Made by a program: the position numbers and the translations under genes. Shown piece after piece: positions 40,261 through 51,000 of a stretch of 64,000 bases of DNA. The stretch spans positions 39,305,608-39,369,607 of the forward strand of contig OY744605.1 in the NCBI GenBank assembly GCA_963556255.1, given 5' to 3'. Position 1 is the stretch's first letter. Every line of letters starts with the position of its first letter. The DNA is from Allolobophora icterica. Its lineage: Eukaryota; Annelida; Clitellata; Crassiclitellata; Lumbricidae. The notes under the pieces are model-generated. The model was not told where the DNA came from. It made no database searches and worked only from the letters and a program-made list of their open reading frames with translations.

Positions 40261-41083
40261 CTAGGGCTTGTTTTTGGTGTTTAAACACCCTCGAAATTAA
40301 ATAATATAAAAATGAAATAATGCATTTACTAACTCCAAACCCCTTGGTCACTGGCGTAAACTTGTCCAAAATATTGGGGGGCATGGGCTCTGGACAAAAA
40401 AAAACAAGTTTTTTCAAGATGAAAAGTTGTTTTGTTGTTGTTTTTTCCGGTTTTTTCGTTTTTGTGGTTTTTGTTGTTTTGGTTGTTTTTAAGATTTTTG
40501 GATTTCGGATCATAAAAATCATGAAAAATGACATGAACAAGAGCTCCAACTCAATTTCATTCAGTTGCGATTTCAGAAAATTAAAAATCAGTAAATCAAT
40601 GTTATTAAAATAACTTCTACAAAAATAAGAAATTTATTTTTTTAAACAATTTTTGTGGTTTTCCTTTTTTTCATTTAGAACCAAAATCCGAAAAAAACTT
40701 TTGTCACCTCTGATCCGGCAGTCAGCAGAGGCTTCTGGTGTTACGTTAATGCGTATGAAATGGGGCGTTTTGTTTACATGTAAATTTGTTTCATATTGAA
40801 GATAAAAATAAATCTTTGTTTTTCATTTTTTTGCATATTCGTTGTCTCTAAATAGGTCTACTCAAAGGCTGATGTGTACATGGCCGCCGTGGAGGTTTGT
40901 TAAGTAAATGGGGGCCCTTCCTAGCGGGACCCTGGTCCTTTTAGGGCTTCCTATTGACCACTTGCAGCATGATATAGCCTTCTAACCCATTAATATCTTA
41001 ATGTTTCAAACCTTTTCATCATCATAGTGGCTATTTAAATTATATTTTCTTGTATATTGTCACGTTTGCTTTGTGGATCATAA

Positions 41084-41174
<91 letters not shown>

Positions 41175-41370
41175 ATGAATTTCCAATAGTATTTCAGTTC
41201 TGTGTCTCTGTTTTTCTGTTTCTGAAGAAATTTGGCTATATTGAAACATAGTAGTTTAATATGTGAAAAAATTCTCCTCTCGATTTTTTGGGGGATTGCC
41301 CCGGCTCCTCAATTATTGGGGGGCACGTGTCCCGGCTGACCCCCCAGAGTCTACGCCTATGCCCTTGGTC
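40245..41370. repeat. Mosaic of degenerate repeats
   Basis: Begins CAAGGCCGTAGCTAGGG and ends near CTACGCCTATGCCCTTGG, imperfect inverted ends without a target duplication. About 40395-40705 is a T-rich segment (CGGATCATAAAAAT, AAGAGCTCCAACTCA) that recurs at about 62050-62325. A (GATT)n tract follows. Confidence 0.5.
41085..41174. repeat. (GATT)n microsatellite
   Basis: About 22 uninterrupted GATT units. Confidence 0.95.
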
Positions 41371-41591
41371 GGTTGACTCGGTTGCTTGTCGGCTTGCTCA
41401 AGGACGAGAAAACACCCCCGAAACAGAGAACACCCCCGAAACAAAATCCTGGCTACGGGTACTACGGTGGTCATCGGTGATGATGAGTTATGCCTATTTG
41501 TTTACTGTACTTTCTTGCTGCTAGACAAGAAAATAATGCGCAACAAAAGCAATATAAACCTTGTGGAAGAACCATGAGACGATTCTTTGAA

Positions 41592-41622
41592 TGACGTATT
41601 CGTTTATTCATCAATGACGTAA
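41592..41622 (+). promoter_or_regulatory. Paired TGACGTA (CRE/ATF-like) sites upstream of the CaaX gene
   Basis: TGACGTA at 41592-41598 and TGACGTAA at 41615-41622 are 23 bp apart, about two helical turns. They lie 125-155 bp before the exon 1 ATG. The motif is the core bound by CREB/ATF-class bZIP factors. Regulation is inferred only from sequence and position. Confidence 0.25.
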
Positions 41623-41746
41623 TAAAAATATCTCTATAGCAATGCAGCGAGTTGAATTTCAGCGGTTCGATTAGGTCGGCAGGTTTTGAAGTATTTATTA
41701 TAAACTAATTTTTCATTTCAACAAACCCAGGGTTTTATATTCATAG

Positions 41747-42947
41747 ATGTGTAAAAGTCGGAACCGACGCAGATATAGCGGATACGCAGAGCAAAATAGA
41801 ATCCTGCGCGCTATTTCCAGCCAGATTGGTTACCAAACCAGACTTCTAAAGAGACAATTCAAACAGTCGCCATCGACATCGTAAGTAGGCCTACATTTAG
41901 CAGCAACAGTAGGCTATTTAGACATTCTTTATGTAACTTAGAGGCCTACAAAATCTGTAGGCTAATCTTAATTATTAGGCCAATGGTTACTGTAAATCTT
42001 CGGGAATTTACAATTAACCGCTTTAATAACTATAAGTATAAGCCGGAAGTTCCCGGAACCTTTTTTTTAGCTTTATCTGATCCATTCTTTATATGGAGTT
42101 GAGGTTTAACTGGGAGCGCCTCGAAGTTTAAGCTTGTGGGTACTCTATACCCTGCCGGTATGCCCATATAGAGCCAGGGACGTCATTTGGGGGGGCAAGG
42201 GGGCATTTTCCCCCCTGATTTTTGAAAAAAAAATAAAAAAAGCTGGAACAAGAAAAGGAGGAAGAAGAAAGGGGTAAAAAAGAAAAAAATGATACTGAAA
42301 TTTATGGAATTATTATATACTATTAACAAAACTAGAGTCTGCATAGGTTTTTTCACAAGACCACACGTCTTTGACAGGGGGGAGGAGCACATTATGCAGT
42401 TTTCCCCCTGAAAATTTTGAAGAAACACTCAAAAGTTGTATCGCGGAGCGCGAAAAATTTTTTTACCTCTTTTTTGACGTCCTTGCCCCCCCTGAAAAAA
42501 GCTGAAATGACGTCCCTGTATAGAGCCCATGTAGGATCCATATTTCCATATGAGACCTGAATAGACCCCATACATGGGCTCTATGCGGTCAATTGGTCCA
42601 TGCAGGGTAAATTCTTAGAGTGAATGAATTCATGTCATGTATATGGTGAATTCTGTTGCTGTGGGTGCCAAAAATATTTTTATGTTCTGTTATGTTATAG
42701 CATTCAAATTCCATCCAAAATGGCAACTTCAGGCAACCAGACCAACATCGCCAAGAACAATGGCATAATAGTCTTTGGTGGCAAAGTAACCAGGTGTCCA
42801 GTTCGTGTTCTTGATGAATCTGAGAGTGACTGCAATCCTGACCAGAGCAACCGTTGTTCTCCACGTGGAGGCGCCGATGGTGCGGAAGCTAAAGGACCAC
42901 CAGCTGCTCAACCAGGAGCTGAGCAGCGCTCCTGCGTGTTGTTATAG
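41747..42947 (+). CDS. Small two-exon protein ending in a CaaX prenylation box (126 aa, unrecognised)
   Basis: I do not recognise this gene. Exon 1 runs 41747-41880 and ends at a consensus donor (GTAAGT). Exon 2 runs from 42701, after a ..TTATAG acceptor, to the TAG at 42945-42947. The junction is in phase (TC+C) and gives one 126-residue frame. The N-terminal 45 residues are strongly basic (MCKSRNRRRYSGYAEQNRIL, then RLLKRQFKQ). The middle contains NNGIIVFGGKVTRCPVRVL. The C-terminal part is Gly/Ala/Pro-rich and ends in RSCVLL. C-V-L-L fits a CaaX box with Leu at X, which is typical of geranylgeranylation. An internal ATG in exon 2 (AAAATGG context) could start a 75-aa form. An ATTAAA lies about 20 nt after the stop. 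A hAT MITE occupies the intron. The family could be an orphan, or a fast-evolving tail exon of a larger gene. Confidence 0.5.
42175..42518. mobile_element. hAT MITE (CAGGGACGTCATTT family)
   Basis: Ends CAGGGACGTCATTTGGGG and TGAAATGACGTCCCTG. Perfect target duplication TATAGAGC (42167-42174, 42519-42526). It fills a large part of the intron of the CaaX-box gene. Confidence 0.93.
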
Positions 42948-43157
42948 GTTTGCCAGACATTTAAGACATTAAATCAGATAAAGACTTTTTGAACGCAATC
43001 GTGCACATTTATGTAGCTTCTAATGTGACAAAGACTGCGAGCGAGTGGAATGGTCGTAACCTCTGGTGAAATGAAGTCTGAGAAAGGACAAGAATTATTT
43101 TTATTATTTATTAGCAATTTATGTAGCACTGGTGTATGCTATATATGTGTGTGTGTA

Positions 43158-43159
<2 letters not shown>

Positions 43160-43191
<32 letters not shown>

Positions 43192-43192
43192 T
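43160..43192. repeat. (TA)n microsatellite
   Basis: Short TA tract after a GT-rich lead, downstream of the CaaX-box gene. Confidence 0.9.
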
Positions 43193-43621
43193 CGTATATT
43201 ACATAAGAATGGCACACCGCATTCATGTACAAGAAGAAATAGTAAGAAAAATAGAAAGAAATAGTAATAAAAATAGAGACTGCTATGGACTGCTAAAGTC
43301 AGTCGCAGACACGGGCGAGGTGGACAGACTAATGCTGAGACTTTCCTTGCTTTCACCGTATGTGCCTGAATAGTATCCTAGGAATAAAGTTCTTACAGTC
43401 CTTATTAGGCAACTGCACAGGGCATCAACCAATGGCATAATCTGGTTAATATCCAGATTGTCGTATCTATGTTTGGTGGTTATAGCTTTATGTACCAAAT
43501 TTTGATGGAGATGTCCACATTGAGCATAACTCCCTTCCCTTGTCCACATTTGTGTCACCTTTCCCTCATGCAGGGGTCCTTAATTAATGGAGGAACCCCA
43601 AGTTTCGTTGTTGTCTTCAGG

Positions 43622-43800
43622 GGTGTGTGATAGATAGCCCAGTGGTTAGCATGCTGGAGTGTCAGCCGAGAGAACAGGGGGTTCAAATTTTTCAAGATTT
43701 CTGTTCCACCTGCACCTAAACCAACTCAGCTATGATGAGTACATTGACCATACACTGTCAGTGGGAAGATGAGACGGCAAGGGAGAGGCTGATAAAATGA
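43622..43800 (+). mobile_element. tRNA-derived SINE, family B
   Basis: Pol III A box TAGCCCAGTGG near 43638 and a B-box-like GGTTCAAATTT near 43681, followed by TTTCTGTTCCACCTGCACC. The spacing and motifs fit a tRNA-headed SINE. Related copy at 12170-12315. Confidence 0.65.
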
Positions 43801-43865
43801 AGTCGCTACTTTTTCATATACTTGGCCGCTTTTCTCTAGGATTGATCAAAGTTTCGTGTTTTTTC

Positions 43866-44785
43866 AGGTTTGTGATTCGGAGGATGTTCACGTCTTCTTC
43901 AACATCTGAATATCTTACTATTAGGTTCTTGGATGATGTACTAGTTTTATAAGTTCGGATATAAATAAAAAATACTAACGAATACTGACCAAAAAGATAA
44001 TCATTTGCTATGTGATGCTGTACTTTTGATGTGTAAGGAACTTTGTGTGAAAATTCCATGCAAATGATTTTTTTATGCCGATTTTATCCCTTCTTTGAAA
44101 TTCCTATGAACTTGTGCTCAGACGTATAAATTAATAAATATGTACACATACATGTTCTCTTATAGGTTTTGCTTTGGCTTCATAAAGTTATGAAATATGT
44201 GATGCAGAGACAATGAACTGTGAGAGTTGGGTTTTCAAGGTTTTTTCAAGGTTAGGGTGTAATTTTGTAATTGAACAGGTTGGTGATTCGGAGGATGTTC
44301 ACATGTTCTTCAGCATCTGAATATCTGTTACTATTAGGTTCTTGGATGATATACTAGGTTTATAAGTTCGTATATAGATAAAAAATACTAACGAATACTG
44401 AACAAAAAGCTAATCATTTGCTATGTGATGCTAATTCCTACAAAACTTTTGAGAATTGTATGATCTTGTAGGTTTTGTACTGGTAAATAGTAATAATCAC
44501 TTTGCTGTACTTTTGATGTGTAAGGAACTTTGTGTGAAAATTCCATGCAAATGATTTTTTTATGCCGATTTTATGCTTTCTTTGAAATTCCTATGAACTT
44601 GTGCTCAGACGTATAAATTAATAAATATGTACACATACATGTTCTCTTATAGGTTTTGCTTTGGCTTTATAAAGTTATCAAATATGTGATGCAGAGACAA
44701 TGAACTGTGAGAGTTGGGTTTTCGAATCTATGTGCACTACAAGGTTAGGGTGTAATTTTGTAATTGTAATTGAACATTTATATAA
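43866..44785. repeat. Direct tandem duplication, about 411 bp
   Basis: The block beginning GTGATTCGGAGGATGTTCAC at 43872 recurs at 44283. The second unit has an extra segment of about 70 bp (around 44430-44505, including TTTGTACTGGTAAATAG). The units are otherwise over 90 percent alike by eye. No coding frame spans them. Confidence 0.9.
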
Positions 44786-45312
44786 TGCCATTTCAAAAAC
44801 AAACTAATCAGAGGCACTCTCGGCAGTAACCTATATGATGCTAGATATCCTCAAGGACAGCTTGTATCATTTAGCAATGCACAGGGAACTAGAATTGTCC
44901 CAGGGGTGGTCCCACACATACACATGGAGCCAATCGCATTCCTGTCAACAGTTGATAGGCATTTGTGTGGAGCAGGGTGTTTGAGGGTTATTACAGTTGA
45001 ACAGTGTGCGCATGTACACAGATGCACCCGTCCTACAAATCAAACAATATAATTACGTTGTTATCAGTGATGGGTAAAATACTTTTCAAAAGTATTTTGA
45101 AAATACAAAATAAAATACTTTTCAGAATTATTTGAAAATACTTTTACAAAATACTTTTCAAAAGTATGTTGAAACTACAAAATAAAATAGTATTTTGAAA
45201 AAACTTTTGAATATAGTTTTCAAAATACTTTTGAGGAATCAACATTATGTACTTTTATCACTACTCATTAGTGTGTACATTTTCATTCCTTGAGTGTACT
45301 TGACAGTGATCT

Positions 45313-45590
45313 TTAGTTTCTTATGGCTTGTCTTCGTAAACATTCAGTAGGCTCAACTTGACTCTCGAAATTAATTAAGAGCAATGGAAAAGACTGGGTA
45401 GACGGATCAAGCCCTGTCTGCTTCAGGATAGGCGTAATGATCGACCGTTTGAGAGGCCGGTAGGACTCCTTCGCGTAGAGATGTGTTGCAGAGGAGGGTG
45501 AGAAATGGAAGGAGGGTGTCAATCGATTCTTGAATGAGGAACGACGGCAGAGGGTCAAGCTCTGAAGACTTGGGCAAAGAGGCGAGAATC
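45313..45590 (-). mobile_element. L2/CR1-like LINE reverse-transcriptase fragment
   Basis: Minus-strand pieces ELDPLPSFLIQES, LLPFLTLLCNTSLREGVLPA and IITPILKQTGLDPS match the N-terminal reverse-transcriptase region of L2-clade elements, in more than one frame. Decayed. Confidence 0.7.
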
Positions 45591-45631
45591 AGGTGACTAG
45601 ATACTAGCACAGTGCTAGTATCTAGTCACCT
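45591..45631. repeat. Perfect 20-bp inverted repeat with 1-nt loop
   Basis: AGGTGACTAGATACTAGCAC, then A, then its exact reverse complement. It lies between a minus-strand LINE fragment and a plus-strand one. Confidence 0.95.
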
Positions 45632-45729
45632 TACTGCTGTAACTATGTTAGCTGCTTGTTGGTGTTACAAAGTCAAAAACGTAGAAACTGCAAAGTTCTT
45701 AACTCTTTGGCTAGCGCCATCACTGATAC

Positions 45730-46110
45730 ATTCAAACATCAGCATATAACCCAGTTATTAATAGGTGCATTGGCTTCCTGTTCAGCAATTTTTTTGAAAT
45801 TGGGGCTTACAGTTCTGGCCAACCACAATATGTAAAGTCAGTCCTGATGCTTCAGACATATATCAAATCAACCAGGTCATCTGATCGTCTTTCTCTAAAA
45901 ACTAGAACTGCTCTTCTTGGCAGACAAAACTATTTCGAATGCTGAAGCAAAATTTTGAAATTCTCTTCTGCATCTGTTCATTCTGCTAAATTTTGTGCCA
46001 TTTTGGTCTCAACTTAAGAATTACATTTTTCAATTGTTTTCCACCATAAAACTGCTCAGTGGACTAACTTTCTGGGTATTGACCCGACTGCACGAGTCAC
46101 TGAAGTTGCT
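45730..46110 (+). mobile_element. L2-like LINE C-terminal fragment
   Basis: Broken frames give HITQLLIGALASCS and RSSDRLSLKTRTALLGRQNY, like the end of L2-clade proteins. It ends near CTTTCTGGGTATTGACC, a string also found at 25510. Confidence 0.5.
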
Positions 46111-47235
46111 AATTACAATTCCCACCCATTTTCATTTCATAGGGTTGACAGGTTCAGGAAATGGGCCAATTGCTTTCTGTGGTGTTTGCTTTCTACTATA
46201 AAAAAATTAATGAAGCTCTTAAATGGGTTCTTAACTTCTTTGTGCACAAGTCCCACCAAATTATTGCTACAAATGTCTGGCACTTTGCAAAGAATAAAAG
46301 GAAAAGTATCTTAAAAAGTGAAAAACCTGCAAAGCATTTTCTTTTGCAAAAGGCTTTCTTCTCATTTTTAAAACAATAAACACTAACCTCAGCTTTTAAG
46401 AGCTCTGTGTTACAGTTCGTGGAAACTTTCGATTTTAAATCAACATCAACAGTAATACAACATACATAGGTGTTTATGTTAGCACACGAGTCATTGAAAA
46501 AATTTCATACAATTCAGTTCTGCAACAGCAGCATTCCTCATCTACAAAACACTGTTTTCAGTTCATTCCACTGATATTTTAACAAAATGTTTAACAGCTG
46601 TTTAAGTCGCTTCAACAGGTTCATCGGCAGAATGCTCTCATATAAAAACTGAACGTCACAGTGTTCCAAATACAAATCCACCTAAGAAGTTCAATTACAT
46701 TGAAATACTGCAAAAATATATTTGGAATGCACAATGCAGAATGGTAAATTAAAAGTGGCAGGGCATTTAGCTAACGTCATTCAATGGACTATCATCAACA
46801 GTTCGATATATCTGAGGTTCAAAATAAGTACGATATTTACGAAAAGCCCTATTGGATTTCATGTGAACTCATCATAAAAAACTTGTAATACACAAGATTC
46901 CTACAGCACGTAAAAAGCCTGTCACGGTATCCAGCTTATTCATAGGTACTCAAAACAAAATCATGGCTAATCTTGGATTCAAACTTACTACGCATCTATT
47001 TTATCTTTCAGATTCTTTTTTCTGTTATGATACCTTTATTTCTAAAAATGCAAACTTGTATCAGAGATCATAATGAACACTAAGAACAGGTGGGCCCAGG
47101 TGTAGTTGGGTCGTTCTTTGGCAGTCACACAATTTAATTGACTAAATGCAATCTGCTACCAAACTACCACAAAGTCCTAAATCAATTTAAAAAACAACAC
47201 AGTCATTTTCTCAGTGTCATTCATAATCTCTAGAT

Positions 47236-47546
47236 CAGCGGTTCTCAACCTTTTGAGACTCAAGGACCACTTATAATTTTTTACCTCGGTCGCGGACCAC
47301 CACTAAAAATTGTGCCAAAAAAATTAATACAAAAGAAATTTTTCCATAAATCTGCATATTAGTAGTTTCACGCTGCCATCTAGCCGATTCTAGCATTTGA
47401 AATAAACAAAAATAGAAATTGACAAAATTTGTCTATTTGTATGTTTTTAATTGTAAAAAATATAAATTGTAGGCCTTGCTCGCGGACCACCAGGCAGATG
47501 GCCGCGGACCACCAGTGGTCCGCGGACCACAGGTTGAGAACCGCTG
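47236..47546. mobile_element. hAT MITE (CAGCGGTTCTCAACC family), short copy
   Basis: Ends CAGCGGTTCTCAACCTTTT and AGGTTGAGAACCGCTG. Perfect target duplication CTCTAGAT (47228-47235, 47547-47554). CGGACCACC repeats inside. Same terminal family as 18405-19076. Confidence 0.95.
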
Positions 47547-48044
47547 CTCTAGATCATGGGCTTCACTGCCTTTACACTCAATCAATTTCAATATCCATCA
47601 TCACATCAACAGTTCAAGACCTTGCATCCGCAACAAGCGGAGGGTCTTCTGAAAACATGACATGGATGTTCGCAACTGTTTTCATTTTCTCAGTCATTTA
47701 CAAATACCACAACTCTGTCTATATTGACTTGGCACAGACAGTGTCAACTAAAATCTCAAAACATAGCATATACAGAGAAGGCACTGCTCAGACAAAAACA
47801 ATGAATACGATTTTAATGAGATTTTGACAACATTCTTGTCGTTTGCTACAAAACTTACAAACTCATCTGTTATCCACACAGTCAGTAAAAGACCAACCTA
47901 AAAGAAGGTCAACAAGCTAATTTTGTTCTGAAAAGCTGTTTTCATCAACAGTAACTTTGTACAGCTGTGACATACTGGCAGAAATTCACATTTTCGTGTT
48001 AAGAATCACAAAAATCACAGTTTGCTGTTGGTTAACAAGTCTCC

Positions 48045-51000
48045 TTATCGTATCTTCATGAACATATTCAACGGAGAGACAGGTTGCTGAAAAACAAAAA
48101 AATTGGGTCACTACATACATCTAATTCAAAATACAAAGTTAAACTTTGTAGGTAAGTGTGTGTGTTAGTGTGCTTGTAATGTACTAGGACCGGTGCTTTT
48201 TTTCTGGAAAAAAAGGTTCCAGAACGGAACAATAGGTTCCGGAATGGAATAATTATGGGCGGACTAAAATCCTGAGAAAAACGAGATTGGGCGATGGGAG
48301 GGATCTCAGTAAACACTGAAAACACTTCAAAGCACTGAAGTTAAATTAAAATAGCTAAATTATTGTTTTTATTATTAATATAAATAAATTATTAAAGGTG
48401 CCGGAACGCCATTCTGGCTGAAAAAAAGCACTGACTAGAACACAATATAGCACATTTTAAGCACCTCATAAAGCACTGAAAACTAGACTGTTACACATGG
48501 AAGGAAGTTCCATTTATGTACAAGTGATCTTAGAACATGACATTCCCTCTTCACTTGTGTAGAATATGTCATTTGTAAACTGATACATTGTGTTATCTGT
48601 TGCAGAGCAGGGCAAAATGAAAACAGATTTACTATTGTAACTTTGTAATTGCAAGTGCCTGTAGTGCCACTTAAGGGTGAAACTCATCAAAGATGCCACG
48701 AACTGACAACACAGACCATGATCGAATATACGAGTTTCCAAGGGAGTACCAAAGAGAGGTAAAAGCAAGAAGCTCTACATAACAAGGCAACTGTGAAAAC
48801 TCTGTGTAAGAGTGTATCACTTTCCTACACAAACAAGTTCTCATCAGATTTATGCCAAGCTTGTTCATCATGCAAGCAAAGATATAGGATTATGTGTTTG
48901 AATGCATAACATACACACACAAACTGCTTTGTGCAGTTTAGGTCTGTCAATGTTTCATCAATTAACAACAACAAACAACAAAAGTTACATCTTAGTGCTT
49001 GTGTAAAAAATGTTGAAAACATCAACTACCTTTTCCATTTGGTTTTTTGGAAACACTTTCCAGAATCGAAGCGTCTCATCGCCAGCTCCAGTTACGATTG
49101 ACTCACCATCTGGAGACATAGCCTATACAACAATGCCACACACAACTAAAGGTACCTGCTACAGAAAATAACTGCACTGATAGTTCAGACAACTATCTGG
49201 CATTGCGCACTTTTTAGACCTCTAAGCCTTCTAGACTCAACTAACAAATACACCACAATGTCCTTACAACATGGTGCATTAGAACAAGAATTCTCATATA
49301 TAGAGACATGGACTCCAAAATTAGTTCAGCTATGGAAAAGACATTGTTACAACATTACAGCGTGGTTCAAAGGAATCATTGTAATAACTTTCTATATAGC
49401 TTATAGAGAAGTCGAATCATTAAGCATAAATAATTTCCAACTTCCACTGTTTTGCCTTCCAACTTGGACTTAAAGACATCTTGGACTTAAAGATATTTAT
49501 TTCATCAACACTTCTGAGAAGCACTTAAAAGGCACTGTCAAGAGTGCCCAGTACTTGATATCTTGTTAAAAAGATATCAAGTAAATTTATGTTGCATGAC
49601 TCGCCATTTTCAAACTTTAAACATTTTATTCAAAAATTGTGATGCACAATTGATTAGATAATGTGAATCCTTCATATTCAACATTCTGTTCATAAAAACT
49701 CTAAAATTCTGTAAGGTTAAGTTGAACATATTTATTAAAATCATTGAGAAATCCTACCAGATATAGAACTCGGTACAAGTGTCCAGTTAGTCGTGCTATT
49801 TTGCACATGGATGGATATCTCCATAGGACTATTTCGTGCTGCTGATAACCATGTGTGCTCACCTAGAGATATCAGAAAAACATTACCGAATGAAACAATC
49901 TCAATATTGGAAAGTCCAAATTTGAATCGTCAGTCTTGAACTTTCATATTTTGCAATTTTTGCGACCAAGTACTTGATCTGATTTCCAATCTAATTCCTG
50001 CTATAGCACTGCTGTAGTAATCCACAAGGCATCAATCAATGCAGATTGTCAAGTAAACCCACAGTCACTATGGTTGAATGTCAAAAGAGCTCTCTGGAAA
50101 ATCGCTAAGACATCTGACAAGAAAAGCTGGATCATGTTCAATGAATTGTCATAGAACAAAGCCACAGGATACAAACAAAATAGTACAGAAATCCATCTTT
50201 GGATAATGCTGAAGGATTTAGATTTCAAGCAGCACCTATCAGGAGGCCTTTTGTTTTAGTACAAATTTAGTTAGGCCAGGTACTGATGAGTGTATAGAGG
50301 GACACAATTACTGTAATTTGTCTTAGTGCTACTGTTGAACATTGGTCTGATCATTTCATCTTGTCTGGGGCCGTAGGTATGAACACATCTTAGCTTAGTC
50401 GCCGTATAGCGGCTAGTCGCCCTCTACAAACTGTGCCTTAATAACTTGATTTGTCTTTCATCTCATAGCATTAAAATGTTAATGATCTTTAACATTCTTA
50501 ACCATAATTAAACAATTATAAGTAAAACCCTTCAAAAGTGACCTAAGCTGTGGCTTGAAACTACAATGAACAAAACTGTTTTCAACCAATGCAAAATATT
50601 GGCAAAAGGACATTATGAGGATTACTAGGCAGACTATTCTAGTGTTAGGAGCTGTTCAACGTTTCACTGTGAAAGTTTGGGACAGGAACAATCAGGCTGT
50701 CTTTCACTGACAAACGAAGAGCATAATTTAGCTCCGAAGTTATAAAAGTGAGCGAGACATCACGTAGGGCTCACTTTGCTCCACTTCTACATAACTATAG
50801 AATCAATCAAGTGTGTGTACATGCTTACCAGTTCATTTGTGTCTTTTGACCAAGCCAGACTGCATACTTGCGACCCTGTATCAACTGACTGAACCTCACG
50901 AGTTGTCAGACAGTTCCAGAATTTGATTTTCTTGTCACCCGAGCCACCACCGCTCGCAAGGATGCCGTGCTGATGAGGCGACCACGCGAGAGCCTTCACA

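Larger units (their letters stand above)
43000..48044. other. Intergenic region between the CaaX gene and FZR1
   Basis: Between the repeats listed separately (SINE, tandem duplication, LINE fragments, MITE), no frame with domain-like content or paired splice sites is visible. CAGTGATGGGTAAAATAC at about 45067 looks like a lone hAT terminus. Confidence 0.5.

Noticed and set aside
41040..41249. Poly S-I-N-Q protein
   Set aside because: Translation of the (GATT)n microsatellite.
45067..45733. A full hAT element from CAGTGATGGGTAAAATAC to CCATCACTG
   Set aside because: The flanking octamers (GTTGTTAT and ATACATTC) do not match, and LINE fragments and a hairpin fill the interval. Only a lone terminus can be supported.
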